NCBI GenBank assembly: GCA_002633005.1
Contig: NMRA01000081.1
Location: 602,736 to 666,735, forward strand
Reading direction: 5' to 3'
DNA length: 64,000 nt
Source: Phoronis australis
Taxonomy: Eukaryota > Phoronida > Phoronidae
Each line of letters starts with the position of its first letter. The stretch's first letter is position 1. The position numbers were made by a program, and so were the translations under genes. Below are positions 1-12,635 of this stretch, piece by piece. Below the pieces are notes generated by a model, which had not been told where the DNA came from, made no database searches, and saw nothing but the letters and a program-made list of their open reading frames with translations.

Positions 1-540
1 TTCATCTGCAGCTGTCATGGTTCACATTTGAGATTAACTTAGTCCAATCTAAGGAAGATGTTCCCTTGGTACTCAAATATATTTTTGACTGAAGGATTAA
101 GGGCTGTTGTGTGTGAGATGGTACATCACTAACAGGTAATTATACCTCCCTTCATTCCAGGCTTGGCTATTCAAAACCCATAGGGGGTAATAAAACTATT
201 ATCTTCTCTGCCAGGAGTAAATCCTGTGCTGAGCTGTGTTTACTTATATAGGCCAGCTGGGATAGTTGTACAACTAAGAGCTGGGGGTCACGCAAAATGT
301 GAAGCCACCATTCAGACTAGGCCGATGTTTTCTCTACACCACCCATGTGTTCCAATTAATAGAGACAAAACTGGCCGTACAAACTAGAGATAGAAGTCTA
401 GAACGATGATGACAATGAGCGCAATAATAGCCTCAGAGACAGTGATTTGGCAATGTGAATTATATTACACGTACCAACTTATTGTCACGGGTGATGGATT
501 TACTTCAAAATATAACACTTGTCACTTTATTTTCTTCTAG

Positions 541-594
541 TATTCGTGAACTTCAAGAACTCCGCTAGCTTCATTACCTTCGCCTTAAGCGACG
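541..594 (+). CDS. possible internal coding exon of an unidentified plus-strand gene
   Basis: A 54-base open segment lies between a good acceptor (pyrimidine-rich tract ending in ttcttctag) and a strong donor (gacg/gtgagt). It is open in the phase that starts with two bases and ends with one, giving 18 codons. It joins in frame to the segment at 869-957. The peptide is hydrophobic and short and I do not recognise it. Being this short, it could be chance. Confidence 0.3.
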
Positions 595-868
595 GTGAGT
601 TTCTAACTACAGTGCACTAGACAGAACATGTATTTGAAAAAATCAGGACAGAGAAATGTGACACTGGTTTTGCAAACCCTCCTACTCTGATTTAAGTGAA
701 AAGTTCTCAGATTTTGAAGAATTCCCATAACTCACACAAAGGTGTCAAATTTTCCCTATTTCCCGGGCTTTGTAACTGATTTAGTGTATTGTCCAAAGTG
801 GTCTGCTGTAAAACTGTGACTGATAGTATAATCATCTCAGTACAAACCAATCCAAATATTCATTTCAG

Positions 869-957
869 CCAGGCCTGTAAACACTACCATCATCCTCCAT
901 TTTGACTCACAAACGTCCGTCCCCGTTGCTAATGGAGGCAGAAAGATGGATTTTTGA
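869..957 (+). CDS. possible terminal coding exon with stop, same unidentified gene
   Basis: An acceptor (catttcag) precedes an open segment that continues the frame of 541-594 for 28 full codons and ends at TGA (955-957), followed at once by a second TGA. The C-terminus reads NGGRKMDF. A possible polyadenylation signal aataaa lies near 1434. If real, this is the 3' end of a gene entering from the left and running against gene A. I do not recognise the family. Confidence 0.3.
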
Positions 958-2215
958 TGAGCTTGAGACACTTAAAGAGGAGATCAATGACTTACCGAGG
1001 AAAAGTACGGGATGTAAACGAATGTCTAGACCAACTGATCAGCTAACATCAGACCACCAGTAGCTATTTTGATATCTTAAAGTGCCAAAATAATAATTAT
1101 GCCAGATTTACATAGATTGGTAAATTACTAAACACCTTGAAAATTATTACCTGGGTATGGATCTGGCCAGTCTTAATCCTTGTTAACTTCCTGAGCACAA
1201 ACAATGGGTGCATTTGCCAAAACTTTCCAATAAAACCAAACACGCAATTTCACACAAAATTCAAGTGCTTAAATTGCCCCTGTGGTTACCTGAATCAGAG
1301 AGGAGGCTTTGCGGCATAGTGTGATAGGTGAACCCTTTCTTTACTTGAGATCATGGTTTCAAGTCCCACTGGGACACACTGCTAAACCCTTCAGTCAGGT
1401 TTCTAGCTCCTCAGCTTGATTTAACTAATGTTAATAAAGCATAAAAATAGTTCCAGGAAATCAGTGCAATGGGTCCACATGCACGACTTGCGCACGTCTG
1501 GTACAACGTGTATCAGACTGCCTGCAATTATTTTTTTACCTGAATCATATAAAGCAACAAGACCTGCAAAATGTTTGAAAATGTGATGTGTCTACATTTC
1601 TAATCCTATTTGTGGGTCTAAATCCCATCATAATAGTGGCAGATACATCACCAATACAAATCAGTATGGTGTCGTTGTATAGCTGTTTGAACTGATCAGT
1701 CATCTGAATGGAGCTCAGTGGATGTGAATGGATTAATCACTTATGGCTGGGCTCAATGGCTTTAAGTCTTGAATACCACTGGGGGTGCAACACACAAGGA
1801 CCTTACCTGGTCATGTCACCCTGGTTTTGGTAGTAACAGGTTCAGTGAAATACCAACAGGAACACATTGAAAAGAATTCATTTTTGTAATACAGATCTAG
1901 CAAGATTTCCCTCATATTTACTTTGTGCCAGTGGGACTTGGCAACAGTAACTGGTAGGCGGTGTCTACTCTAGTGCCTTTGAGAATTATTCATTACCTTG
2001 TCCAGATTAGTTTAATAGGACAGCCCAACAATAGTTGATGGCTTTCTCATACTGGTTAAGTAATGAACCATGCATGATGATGTGCCAGAGTCCTCACCTT
2101 AAATGGACCAGTAGTTGGTGCCCTAAGACTAAACAAACAAGGAGTATATAGTCCAAAACTAGGGCCATTTCAATATAACTGACATACAGACTGAAATAAG
2201 CAACATTTTACTTAC
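958..2215. other. non-coding stretch between the putative plus-strand 3' end and the gene A EGF exon
   Basis: No convincing exon was seen on either strand. It includes a possible 3' UTR for the exons above and a tRNA-SINE-like segment near 1303-1380. The small ORF at 1137-1319 has no flanking splice logic and no recognisable motif. Confidence 0.4.
1303..1380 (+). repeat. tRNA-derived SINE-like segment
   Basis: The segment contains gcggcatagtgtgatagg, resembling a degenerate tRNA A box, and about 35 bases later ggtttcaagtcccactggg, resembling a B box (consensus GGTTCGANTCC). The spacing suits a tRNA head. It lacks a clean cloverleaf, so a working tRNA gene is unlikely. Confidence 0.3.
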
Positions 2216-2365
2216 CAGAGCACTTTATTCCGTCTCCTTGGTAACCAGCCATACAGACACAGCCATACTGGCCAAGAGCTGTGGCACAGGTACACTGAGC
2301 ATTTCCATGGCACCGACCTTTACAGCTAAAGTGATCAGCCACCTCCCACGAATGTGTTTGTCTGT
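2216..2365 (-). CDS. gene A exon: EGF-like domain downstream of the vWA exon
   Basis: On the minus strand the acceptor is ttgttgcag and the donor is CTCTG/gtaagt. The 150-base exon is phase 1 at both ends and encodes 49 full codons plus a split one. It has six cysteines in an EGF-like pattern with the motif CVCMAGYQGDG before the last cysteine. In SVEP1/polydom proteins the domain right after the N-terminal vWA is an EGF of this shape (CxCxxGYxGxG). Phase matches the end of the vWA exon, so the two can be joined directly. The join is inferred: the intron would be about 9.5 kb and other exons may lie inside it. Confidence 0.8.
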
Positions 2366-4486
2366 CTGCAACAAGTTCAAAGAAATGGATAAGTTACAGA
2401 AAAAAGCAAGAGTGCGCTAAGATAATTCATAGTCTCTCCCTTTTGGTCAGGAAACAAATTTTTTTCTTGATGGAAACTGAAGATTGCTATATTATTATTA
2501 TTATTACGTACCGGGTAATCCACTTCAGGAATAACACAACTTAGATCTTTAAAATGTTCTGTTGATAATGACATCAGGCTTTATAATCACAATAATACAC
2601 GAGCAAACATTAAGTACCGGATGTAAACAGCAAAAAGCAACACTAGTCCACACAATACTGTCCCTAGGCTCTGGGGTCTCTTTCCTTTGTAAGGTATGAG
2701 GATGTGCCGACACATATTTAACATCCGGACCAGCACAATACCAGGGTCCTGCTTTTGAAGGAGGCTATTGACTTTAGTCTTTTGACTTTAGCCAAAAGTC
2801 AGAGATATGACTATGAATATTCAAAGTTGATTTTTTGACTTTTGTGTTTCTCAAAATGTTTTGCTGTTTGAGCAGATTGTGGATTTCTGTCCTTTGACAT
2901 TCAGCCTTAGCTTATTATCATGAAACTGGCCATCTGCAGACTGATCTTTAGCCGAAAGTTGAAAGACGAAAGTCAATAGAATCTTTCACTGAGAAACAGG
3001 CCCACAGGCACCAGGGAAAACAGGTACCTAGTGCCCACAAGACAACACACTCACTGACGAAAAACCCTATTCAAGACAATACAACTTCCTATATGTGGCA
3101 AACTTACACCACCATCACAATACGTTCCAATTAGCAATCCTGTTCCTGAACCCCTACACCCTAATTTTCTAAATTTTCACTTTCAAATGCTCTTGTTCTG
3201 TTATGCATCCACACCTTATTGATGCTGCCAGGACTTTTGGTCCAACTATTCCAGCAGGTCAAGGTCAACCATGTTTTGGTATTCTTTTACACTTCACAGA
3301 TGCAGAAGGCATGTGTGTAACCAAAACAGATAAGAATATAATAGAAAACATATGATAACTTTTTTAATTGTCATGTTCATACAATTTACATATACCCCGA
3401 CATCAACTGAGAATTACTTTGTTTACGGCTCAATGAATGTGCGGGTGATTAGTAGGAGTCATGTGCAATCTTGTTTATAGTCGATTATTACAATAATTAA
3501 TTACAGAGATAGGTCAACTCTGACTTTTCAGATTTCGATCTCACGACTGACCATCCAAATAATATCACAGATCAAACATTACCTATTTGTGTGGTTGCAA
3601 ACCCAACAAAATGCTTGATGTATTTCCTGAATTAAACTTCACAAAACAACCCACTGGGACTATTGTTTTCTTGTGAAAGAAAACAGGCAAGTTAGTAGAC
3701 ATCCTCACCCACAAAATGAACTCCAAGCAGAAAAGAGAAACCCTGTTGTCCTTCTTACAGGCAATCTGGCCTTGAATAACTCCACCCATCTGAGCTACAC
3801 TTCCTGGCAGCATGAGAGGATTGTTATTAAAACCTGTTCAACCTAATGAGGGTGCCAACAGCACATAAGGAGTCATCTGTAAATACCCAGTGTTTCTTCT
3901 CAAAATATCACATGCCTCAGAAAGTTGTGGTAAAACATATCCTCACATGAATTTGTTCATCACCAGCTGTTCTGGCATGAACAAAACAAAAAAGCTTCAC
4001 TTCCCTAAAGTTGCTGGCAATCAATGTCCTTTGGTAATTTCCATGTGCCACAGATCACGCACCATCTAAACCCAGAGTCAACTTAGGAGTACTTGGGTCT
4101 CATGTGTGACAAAAAAAACCCCAAACAGTTCTTCGGTTACCGCAATACTAACCTTTTATTGGTGGCAGAAACTAGTGCTTACCGTATGTTTCTTCACCCC
4201 CAACTGGCCCCAAACCCACGTTAACATGAAGTGATAGCCCATAGGATAAGCAAAGCCACATTGTTTACCCAGAGACACTTTTTTAGACTAACTCTTCACA
4301 AAACTTTCTGTAATTTTAGAATGAAGGCTAAGCAAAAATTACACAATATTTTCCAGCTAAAAAAGACTAAAACTTAAAAAAAACAATCCTGTGCAGGTTG
4401 GTACATATAACCAGATATCTGGTTTACATTCGGTTCTTGTAGTTAGCAAAGGTAACATAAGCTCAATGAAACACTAGCAGTAAAAT

Positions 4487-5610
4487 CTCACCAATTTAAG
4501 ACACAATATGGCCAACAAGTGAAATTTCATTTTATCATCTTTTCCATGATGAAACACAAATTTAGCACCAAGTTAAATGGTTTTCTATGTTCAAGTTTGT
4601 GCCGCAGTCGCAATCAGGCAAAGGTTTGAAAATTTTGAGCATTCACAACAATGATAAAAACCTTTGAAAAATGAAAACAACCTTTTTGGAAATCATTTTA
4701 TCCGAAATTGGTACTTTACCCTACTAATGTAGTTGACACTCTTGGGTATTTCTAAAGTGTGTTTTGTTGAAAAACATGTCACAGCACAAGAGCATGACCT
4801 CAGACACCAGCAGTAACCACACTTTGTACTGGGTTACATCTCATGTCCTGCCTCCACCACCACATCAAACACCTAAAACTACCATCCCCAATGTCTGTAG
4901 CTGGTCCATTACTAGAGTTTGTCATGCAAATTTGATTGTGATCTACCTCTCAGGTCGTGAACATAATTTTTGTATTTGTTTAAACAACTCTGGTCTAGTA
5001 ACTGGTGAATTTACAAAATCTGGTCTAATCAGTAAAATCTCACCAATTTAAGACACAATTTGGCGGACAAGTGAAATTTCATTTTTGTCATTTTTAGAAA
5101 AAAAGTATGTATGGATGCTTTTCCAAGTTCAAACTGTGTATCACAGCTAGCACCGGGCAATATTTTGACATAAATAACAATGTCAGAAGTGTTTGAAAAT
5201 TAAAAAAGATAAATTTGGCACTTAACTTTTTGTCCAAAATTCATGAGATTTAACCATAACTGGTTAATTCACAAACTTTCTGAAGCAAGAAATTTCATGA
5301 CAGTAACATTCACCATGCTTTTTCAGTTAATTACCGACGGGAGAAGTCCACGCCGACGTCATCGAAGTGTCCATAAGGGCAGCAAAAACACATGACAACG
5401 TATGAAACCAGACAAGAGTTTTGTAACATATGCTTCTTTTCTGGCCCACCAGTTTGGTTTTGGAAGATAAGACTGTGTTAAAACAATTGGCCTGTACATA
5501 AATTATTTGACAGCCTACACCAAGATAGGCATGCTTTCTTCTGTGGTCACCAGTTTAGGACACAAGATGGTGGACAAGTGAACATTTTTATTTTGATTAT
5601 GTGGTTTTCA
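4487..5610 (+). repeat. three degenerate direct copies of a roughly 70-base segment
   Basis: The phrase tctcaccaatttaagacaca followed by a variable tggc(c/g)(a/g)acaagtgaaattt occurs near 4487-4560 and 5029-5105, with a weaker version (cagtttaggacacaagatgg) near 5546-5610. Spacing is about 515-545 bases, so this may be an old tandem array of a larger unit. No coding content seen. Confidence 0.5.
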
Positions 5611-6521
5611 TAGAACATGAGTAGCACCAAACATTATTTACTGTATAACTATATATTTATTACATCAGCCACTGGCCTTAGAAACCACGAATATGCGATT
5701 TTCATAATTCATAAGTTACACAAAATAGTCACCATCTGACAAAATGTTTTGAGAAATTCTGACAATTACTTTGGTTCAAAATTGCTGACATTCTGCCATA
5801 CATAGCAATGTATAAATTCGAGTGCATTCTTACGACAAAGGCGGAATTTTAGATTTAACAAATGCAAAGTTCACCACACACATCAGCCTATATGGCCTGC
5901 ACAATTCCCGATACCCTAAATTCTTGTAATCAAAAAACAATTTACTATCCTGCCAGACAAAAGACAGGCACCATGCACCATTTCAAGGGCACACTTTCCA
6001 GACCTGTAAGATCTTAAACCCATGATTTACTTTTAAAACTAACTATGAACAATGCTGATACTTAAGTTAAATTTATTTCTTGGTACAGAGAGACTGGCTA
6101 AACTGACTTGCTTCCACATGGAAAGAATTGACAGATAAGCAACATCAAATTCAAAACCTGTTTCTCGTGCCTTGAGGTGAACATCAATTATATGTTGATT
6201 ACAAAATAGCGAAATCTTCATGGTACACTTTCTTTACCAATTTTCTTTCTTTTAAATGTTAACTTGAATACAAAAATAAAATTTACTTGTTTGAAGCTGC
6301 ACTTGCTTTCGCCTGACTAATTAAATGTAAAAGCAAGAAAACACTAAGCTATTAAAGAATTAGTTGATTTTGGGAAAGTTGAGTATTCTATTTTCTATGC
6401 ACTGTGTTCTTGCGAAACTTGGTGATCTAGGTTATACTCAGCATCATGTGACAACACCACTTTCCAAACTTCAGAACACAATAAAACCATTTTGAAAATC
6501 TCGTGTAAAACAAAAGTGTAC

Positions 6522-6578
6522 GATACCCCAAACAAGGCACGGTACCCCAAACAAGGCACGGTACCCCAAACAAGGCAC
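6522..6578 (+). repeat. 19-bp tandem repeat, three copies
   Basis: Three near-identical copies of ggtaccccaaacaaggcac; the first begins ga instead of gg. Seen directly. Confidence 0.95.
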
Positions 6579-6630
6579 GCTTTATATCAATCTGCTGGTG
6601 ATGGCCGGAGGTGTGCTTACATAAAAACAC

Positions 6631-6755
6631 TGAGAGCTATTGGTCAGGGATGTCCTGAGAGCTATTGGTCAAGGACACACTGAGAGCTATTGGTCAGGGA
6701 CACACTGAGGGCTATTGGTCATGGACAAGTTGAGGGCTATTGGTCATGGATACGC
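6631..6755 (+). repeat. 25-bp tandem repeat, five copies
   Basis: Five copies of a 25-base unit starting tgagagctattggtca (later tgagggctattggtca) and differing mainly in the last ten bases. A partial sixth copy (tgagaaactgg) follows. Confidence 0.95.
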
Positions 6756-6905
6756 TGAGAAACTGGGAAACCCATTTTGGACACAATATTTTTTTAAAAT
6801 ACTGGATGAAGTGCTCACCCTATTTTAAAATATAGTAAACAGGAAAAGGGAGTCCACGCATCTCACTATCTCACTGCCACGCATAACACACATTCATCTA
6901 GATAG

Positions 6906-6985
6906 CTCACCCACCATGCATATCACATCAACACCTCACCCACCATGCATATCACGGCACCTCACCCACCTTGCATATCACATCC
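6906..6985 (+). repeat. 25-29-bp tandem repeat, three copies
   Basis: Three copies of ctcacccaccatgcatatca with tails of different length (29, 26 and 25 bases). Confidence 0.9.
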
Positions 6986-6999
6986 TTCATCGAAGACAT

Positions 7000-7125
7000 A
7001 ATCGCCTTAAGCGCAGTTTTTCTTCACCACTATTGGACGGTGGAACGAACTGAGAAAAGAAGAGGTCTCGGCACCACGTGTCTGAGGCATTTCGGAACAG
7101 GATGTTTCTAAATGCCATAATGGCA
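7000..7125 (+). pseudogene. possible LINE reverse-transcriptase C-terminal relic
   Basis: Conceptual translation in two adjoining frames gives pieces such as IGRWNELRKEEVSAPRV and EAFRNRMFLN. They resemble the trailing end of non-LTR retrotransposon ORF2 proteins, which often carry a WN.L...V..A....F..R pattern. At least one frame change and stops are present. Weak evidence, based on pattern memory only. Confidence 0.25.
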
Positions 7126-7762
7126 CATCACCTGACTGTTTTATCCAACAGTCTACAGCACAACTACGGTACGTTCTGGAATTTTGGAAATGACATAGAG
7201 GAGTTCTGTTGGGGTCTTTAGTGGGTGCAAGTTTGACCTAAGGGACAAAAGTCCTGACTGAGGTTAAACTAATCGTGGTACTAAAACAAATCAGACCCAG
7301 GCTTACAAGCAAATCTCTGTGTTGGTGTTATCATACAGGCCACAGACAAGGTATGTCCTCTTAATTAACCCAGACACATAGCTGATGAGACTCTTGGCCT
7401 GCATGAGTAGTCATCTATTACTGTCTGAAATAACACCCACTTCCTGCCAAAACTTATTTACCCAATGAAATACAAAATACTGAAAGCTTGAATATCAAAA
7501 ACAGGTTGTTTGCAAAACACACACAAGTTCCAAAATCTGATGGCATTTAATAACTTTTTAATATGCACAAATTATATCTATCTTCTTTATTTCATACCAT
7601 TCAAATACCTTAAAGTATTAATTGACTATAAAACACTTTTATCAACTCCACTCAGTCTACCATGACTGAACAACTTTCCATCCTTATATGCATACAATTT
7701 TAAACTTAAAATGTATTCATTTAAGTATTATTTTCATACCGTTACTATTCATCACCTTTCTC

Positions 7763-7900
7763 AGGGGCAGATCCAAGATTTTTACAAGGGGGTCGGGTCA
7801 AGAATTTTTAAAACGTCTACAATTTGAACATTCTAGATTTGATATCACTAAAATCAACGGAAAAAGATGGGGTCCGGACACCCTCCCTGGATCCGCTAAT
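7763..7900 (+). mobile_element. short inverted-repeat element, GGGGCRGATCCAAG family
   Basis: The left end is caggggcagatccaagattt and the right end is ccctccctggatccgctaat, giving imperfect terminal inverted repeats around cggatccagg. The same termini occur in the element at 40048-40185. Looks like a non-autonomous DNA element. Confidence 0.5.
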
Positions 7901-8028
7901 GTTTCTGTCACTGTTCCAACCTTCTCATAACTCAACAAATGGCCAAGTTGAAAGTCATACCTCAATATCTCATTTTGTTGAAGTAAAATCTCACATTGCA
8001 CTTTTTCATTTTTCAAGCAGTGAATACT

Positions 8029-8294
8029 CATGCGCGCAGCCAACCTACAAAATGGGGGAGCTCAAATTTTTGAGAATGTGGACCTAGTGAAAACTAAAAA
8101 ACTAAAAAAATTTCATGGGATACGTTCAGAGCGATGAATTGTGCATTCACCAAATTTTAGTAGTTCTTGCCTTTTTATCGGACTTCTGTCTTGTTTTCTA
8201 CTTTTTTTCGGAGTCTTCGTTTCTTTGAGGTGGACCTTTTTGCCTATTTCGCCAAATAGTAAGGCTCGAATGAGCCCCCCTGGGTGCGCACATG
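8029..8294 (+). repeat. dispersed repeat family, copy 1 (about 266 bp)
   Basis: Begins catgcgcgcagcc, contains gtggacct about 70 bases in, tcggacttctgtcttgtttt and tttctttgaggtggaccttt, and ends at cccctgggtgcgcacatg. Related copies lie at 36974-37236 (+) and 53850-54089 (-). ORFs crossing it are not considered real. Confidence 0.75.
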
Positions 8295-10548
8295 ATACTT
8301 GTGATTATTCAAAATATTTTCTGTTGGTAGATATGGTACAAGACTTGGATATGTCATTTAAAGCGTCATCTTGGTCCTGCATATCATGTACAAGACCAGG
8401 AGAACTATAAAATTTCACCTTTGACATTTCAAAGTCACAGACAGAGAAAATGCCGCTCAGATAATGTGCATGACCTATGATGAATGGCAGTCCATACCAT
8501 TTAACCTTGCAAGTGTCTGATCTATGTGTTGCATGTGACACCACCATGAAGGCCACATCCCACGAGATACACCTGAGACACCTCAAGCATGCATAATGCT
8601 CAAACTTCATACTGTAGATGGTACAAAAATGTCCCCATTTAGTGCAAATCTGACATTGCCAGCCAACGTTTCCTCTTGCATTCACTGCTCACCATTTCCA
8701 AGTCCAGTAAATGTAATCCAATACGATTTTGATTATGCTGACCTACGAAACTTTTCATAAATAAGCCAAATTAATCGTTAAGATTTTTTAAAACAAAGCT
8801 GACTTCCTGAAAATAGAAGGCACCGAGCAGAAGCGTGCGTCACAAGCCACTGCAAACATAAATTAGACAGCGTAAGTGAGAACACTTAGGACAAGTAATT
8901 AGCTCCACGAGCGCGAATGAAACAATTCCAACACTGAAAGATTCCTAACGAGTAAGAAAATGAAGAAATCAGACTTCTTACCATATAATAAGAGATCATG
9001 AGACAAACTTCTCTCCCCTTTTTTAAAATTTAAATGATTACACACATAACGAACTCTTGAAACTTGATAAATAATAAACATGAATATTTTGTGAACCCAA
9101 ATTGACATACGTAAACAAACGCATACAAGTGCAATGTAGTTTAAGGTTATGTAGGACAATAGAAAAATGTTCGAATTTGGCCAACTTCACAACATTGTAT
9201 CTAAGAAAGCATTGATCAGATTGATATGAAACTATGTGTTTTATACATTGCTCTACAAAATGTTGTTAATGTTGTTTTTAAAACGTTTCCCTTTTGCATA
9301 AGACTCTATCAAGGTGTAAGACTTTTACATTTTTCGAAAATAAAACTTAAAAACTTGATTAAAAAGAAAAACAGTGACTTAGAAACTGCAACAGCATTTT
9401 TGAGATTTCATCTTGAACATATACCAAACATTTGATCATGTTATTTTCACTTTCATTTTGCTATAAATGCACAGTCTTTTCTTTTTTGCTAAATTTTACT
9501 CAAAAGACAACATCACCAACAGCGGGAGACAAGTACAAAGTCATAATGAAATTCTACTTTCAGAAAAAATACTTCTAGGAGTTAAAATCTACAGTTATGT
9601 TGATATTTGGCTTAATAAAACCTGTGGATAAGGTCCTACACAACCCAAGTCTTGACAAACTCTTGAGTGTATATATCTCTGACCAGATTGACTGGTCTTT
9701 GTCAAAGTTGGCGTTTCTGAGAATAAAAAGCCCCAACTGATAAGAGCTGTATAAATATAGTGAAGCTCTTTTACACCTCTCCCCTATGGGGGGCATATGG
9801 AACTTGTTAGGAACTGGCCAGACTTGGCATGACTTGAACATTCTCTAATTCTAGTATTAAAATCTACAATGATCATACCTTCCCAAACATCACCCATCAG
9901 ATGTTCAGTAAGACCTTACTTACTTGAATCAATAAATTAATAAGGATTTTTGATTTGTAAATCACTGGCTCATGTCACAAGGTTGGCACAGCAATGAGCT
10001 TGTAGTGCTTTTTTTTAATTCATGTCGGGTCTAGTGGGTGGGGCTTGGGCCCCCTGCCCAACTAAATCCCACAGATGTTGATACAGAATAAGGATAATTC
10101 GAGGGCAAATAGACAGTTCATGGATGATATGCCATTAAGAGAATTGTAAAGACCCTAAGCTGATTAAAAGCTCAAAGGTTAAGAGCCCAGTCAACAATAA
10201 ACTTGGTCACACATGGGTGACTGCAGTCACAATCTTGGAAAGACCAACAATACACAGAGGTAGATACAACTTCAAATTCTGGTCAAAAAAGAACTTAGTT
10301 TCCTGTTTTCTAAAAGGGAATACCTTTGAAGGAATGCCTGCTAATCAGAGCTCCTTTGATAATTTATAGATTCCAAAAATTAGCCATTATTCTGAAATCA
10401 GTGCAGACACAGCAAAAAATAAAAACCAAGACAATGTATTTGTATTTACCATTTTAAAGTTCTTGGAAGTTACGTGAGACCCCGAAAAATGCGTGTGGTT
10501 CTGAAGTGATTCCATGGTATCGTTGTATTAATAAAAATTTTTCACTAC

Positions 10549-10629
10549 CATGACGGCAAGTTATGCTGTTTGAAGCAGGTGTGACCACACAGCCTTCAAT
10601 CATGCAAAGATTTAGAGATGTGTTTTGAG
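10549..10629 (-). CDS. weak candidate exon of gene A
   Basis: On the minus strand an acceptor (actgtgtcag) and a weak donor (CATG/gtagtg) bound an 81-base, phase 1 to phase 1 open segment with three cysteines (LCMIEGC then TC). The phase would allow insertion between the vWA and EGF exons. The cysteine pattern is not a full known domain and the donor is poor, so this may be chance. Confidence 0.2.
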
Positions 10630-11907
10630 CTGACACAGTTGTTAACCAAAGGCCAACATATGGTCGTTAACCTGACAAGCATCATAATTAATTCAGTCCT
10701 ATAAGACCTCGAAAGACAATAAAGGGATGCAAAAAGCGCATAAATCCACTTGATCTTCATACCAACTTGAAGCAAAATTCCTGAGGTGTATAAATGACCA
10801 AGATTCATGATGTGTTATTCAGTAATTTGGTAACTTCTCAAACTGCTAGCAAATCTCATGAAAAAGTACAGACCTACATGAGCAAATTCATCAGATAGTT
10901 GCAACAACTGGTCTTTGACTCACCCATCTTATAGAATGTGGTTATGCGGTAAAATCATCACATTTTATGGAACACCCACCAACTGTTTCACCTTAAGAAA
11001 TTTTTTGTACCCGGATGAAAAATTATGATTCGTTTCTATGTATTACATGCAAGTTTAACTTGACTTTTAACCACCTTATAATAATCAAACTCGGGTCCAG
11101 AAACTTAAGCTTCATAAAATGGTTTTATGTGTTTATTTGCTCATCACTCTTGTTTTAGATTGATTTTTATTATTTAAAATTTACATTACCTCACCAAAAT
11201 ATTTATTGTCTTCCTTATATTATTTACCGTATATGGCAGTGTAGAATAACAAACAATTACAATATCATATTCATAAGAGCCATAATAATTGGAAAAATGA
11301 AATATATTAATTAATAGTAACAAATCAGATCTTTTCCCAAACGTGTTTCACAAGATTCTCTTCAGTGCAGAACACACTGACAAAGACCGCATCATCGGAA
11401 TCTTTTCAGGTGTCCACCATGTCAAAAACAGATACCTTTTAGCACACTTCTATATGCTAGCCATTGAGCTGCCCCAAAAGCTAAGGTCAGAAGGAGTTAT
11501 AAGTCTTCCACACAATGTAAATATACAAAGCATTAAATTACAGTACTTTTGCCAGTGTTAGTCTGCAACAGTGTGACAGTTAAGTTAAACAATGTCCAGG
11601 CCCATCACTCTCTAACAATAAACAATCAGGTTCAATACATGCAAGCTACAGTGTAAGACTCCAAGCTTTAACATCAGGCCCCTGAAAGTTTGGCGAACTT
11701 TTCAAAATCAGGTCAAGTTTTCAAGGTAACAAAGTTCCAGGTCAAAAAGTGAGTGTTTTAAGTACTCTTGACCAAAAATATCTACACATCAACACTTTAT
11801 TTTTGTACCAGCTGGCAAAAGTTGTTAGACGATTCGTTTGGCAAACTCTCAAGCATACTATTTTTATTTGAAAGTCTACGACAAGAGTACGGTGATGATG
11901 TACTCAC

Positions 11908-12610
11908 CTCCATGCAAGCTCCTGGCTAGCTGATCAAATAGCTTGAAGTCTGGAATCAGAAAGGTATGGTTTGACATTGGCCAGGCAATAGCCTTCAACT
12001 CGCCCATGTTGGCATCCGCAATTCCAAATGCATAGATCTCCACTTGAGGTCCTAACTCCTTCACTGGCCAAGTGGTATCCCAACGAAGTGAGCGAATATC
12101 AAACGAGGCTCGGACTGGAGGACTACCAATGTTGGATTTACCATCGGTAAGAATAAACACTGCCTTTTTGGACGTTTTACGGGATTTAAGCAGGACAGCC
12201 TCAGCTTTTTGTAAGGCGGCAAATGTTGCTGTGAAGCCATTGGGCATTTTGTGTTGGACAAATGAATCTAGACGAGATATTAGAGTGCATTTGTCTTCAT
12301 CATCATTATCGAGGTCGTTAATGTCCACTGACACAGTGGTACTGAATGTTATAACTGAGACCCGAGTGGCAAGAGGATTTATGACAAAGTGGTCTAAAAT
12401 GTTGCGCACAAACTCCATCATGGAGTTCCAGCCTTGTCGGGGAACGCTGGCAGAACGGTCAAGCACAAACACCAAGTCCACCTCTCCCGTTGCATTGAAT
12501 CGTGCGTAAAATTCTTGTATAATCTCCTGTCCTCGTAGGACATCATTCTGTCTGCAGCAGCAAAGTTGCCAAATTGTCAAAACGACCACTATTTGATATG
12601 AAAACCTCAT
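11908..12610 (-). CDS. gene A first coding exon: signal peptide and von Willebrand factor A domain (SVEP1/polydom-like N-terminus)
   Basis: The exon encodes 234 codons plus one base (phase 1), ending at SLHG before the donor G/gtgagt. The start is well supported: an in-frame TAA lies two codons upstream of ATG (12610-12608), and residues 1-19 form a hydrophobic signal peptide ending in cysteines. The vWA domain runs from about residue 43 to 234. The metal-ion-dependent adhesion site looks complete: DRSAS at 51-55, a Thr in FTATF (126-130) and TDG at 155-157. In polydom/SVEP1 proteins the vWA sits directly after the signal peptide and ends with a phrase like LAR.LH, seen here at 228-233. Likely a secreted or surface adhesion protein binding ligands through Mg2+/Ca2+. 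The family link is by pattern; a different vWA-EGF protein such as matrilin-like is possible. Confidence 0.9.
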
Positions 12611-12635
12611 TTTTCCTTATCAGGTCGACACGTGC
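12611..12635 (-). other. 5' UTR part of the gene A exon, preceded by a splice acceptor
   Basis: On the minus strand a pyrimidine-rich tract ending tttctttttag stands just before gcacgtgtcgacctgataag and the ATG. This suggests a separate non-coding first exon and promoter further right. I could not locate that exon. Confidence 0.5.

Larger units (their letters stand above)
2366..11907 (-). other. long intron(s) of gene A with repeats
   Basis: No strongly supported exon lies here. One weak candidate exon sits at 10549-10629. The rest holds degenerate repeats (4487-5610), a cluster of three minisatellites (6522-6985), a possible LINE relic (about 7000-7125), a GGGGCAGATCC-type inverted-repeat element (about 7763-7900) and one copy of the dispersed family at 8029-8294. 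Confidence 0.45.

Noticed and set aside
1137-1319. 60-codon plus-strand ORF with cysteines near its end
   Set aside because: Cysteines do not match a domain and it overlaps the SINE-like segment.
8305-8685. 126-codon minus-strand ORF with several cysteines
   Set aside because: Cysteine spacing matches no module, there are no flanking splice sites in a usable phase, and it abuts a dispersed repeat.
9575-9841. 88-codon minus-strand ORF
   Set aside because: It overlaps a dispersed non-coding repeat whose relatives near 17590-18010 do not keep the frame.
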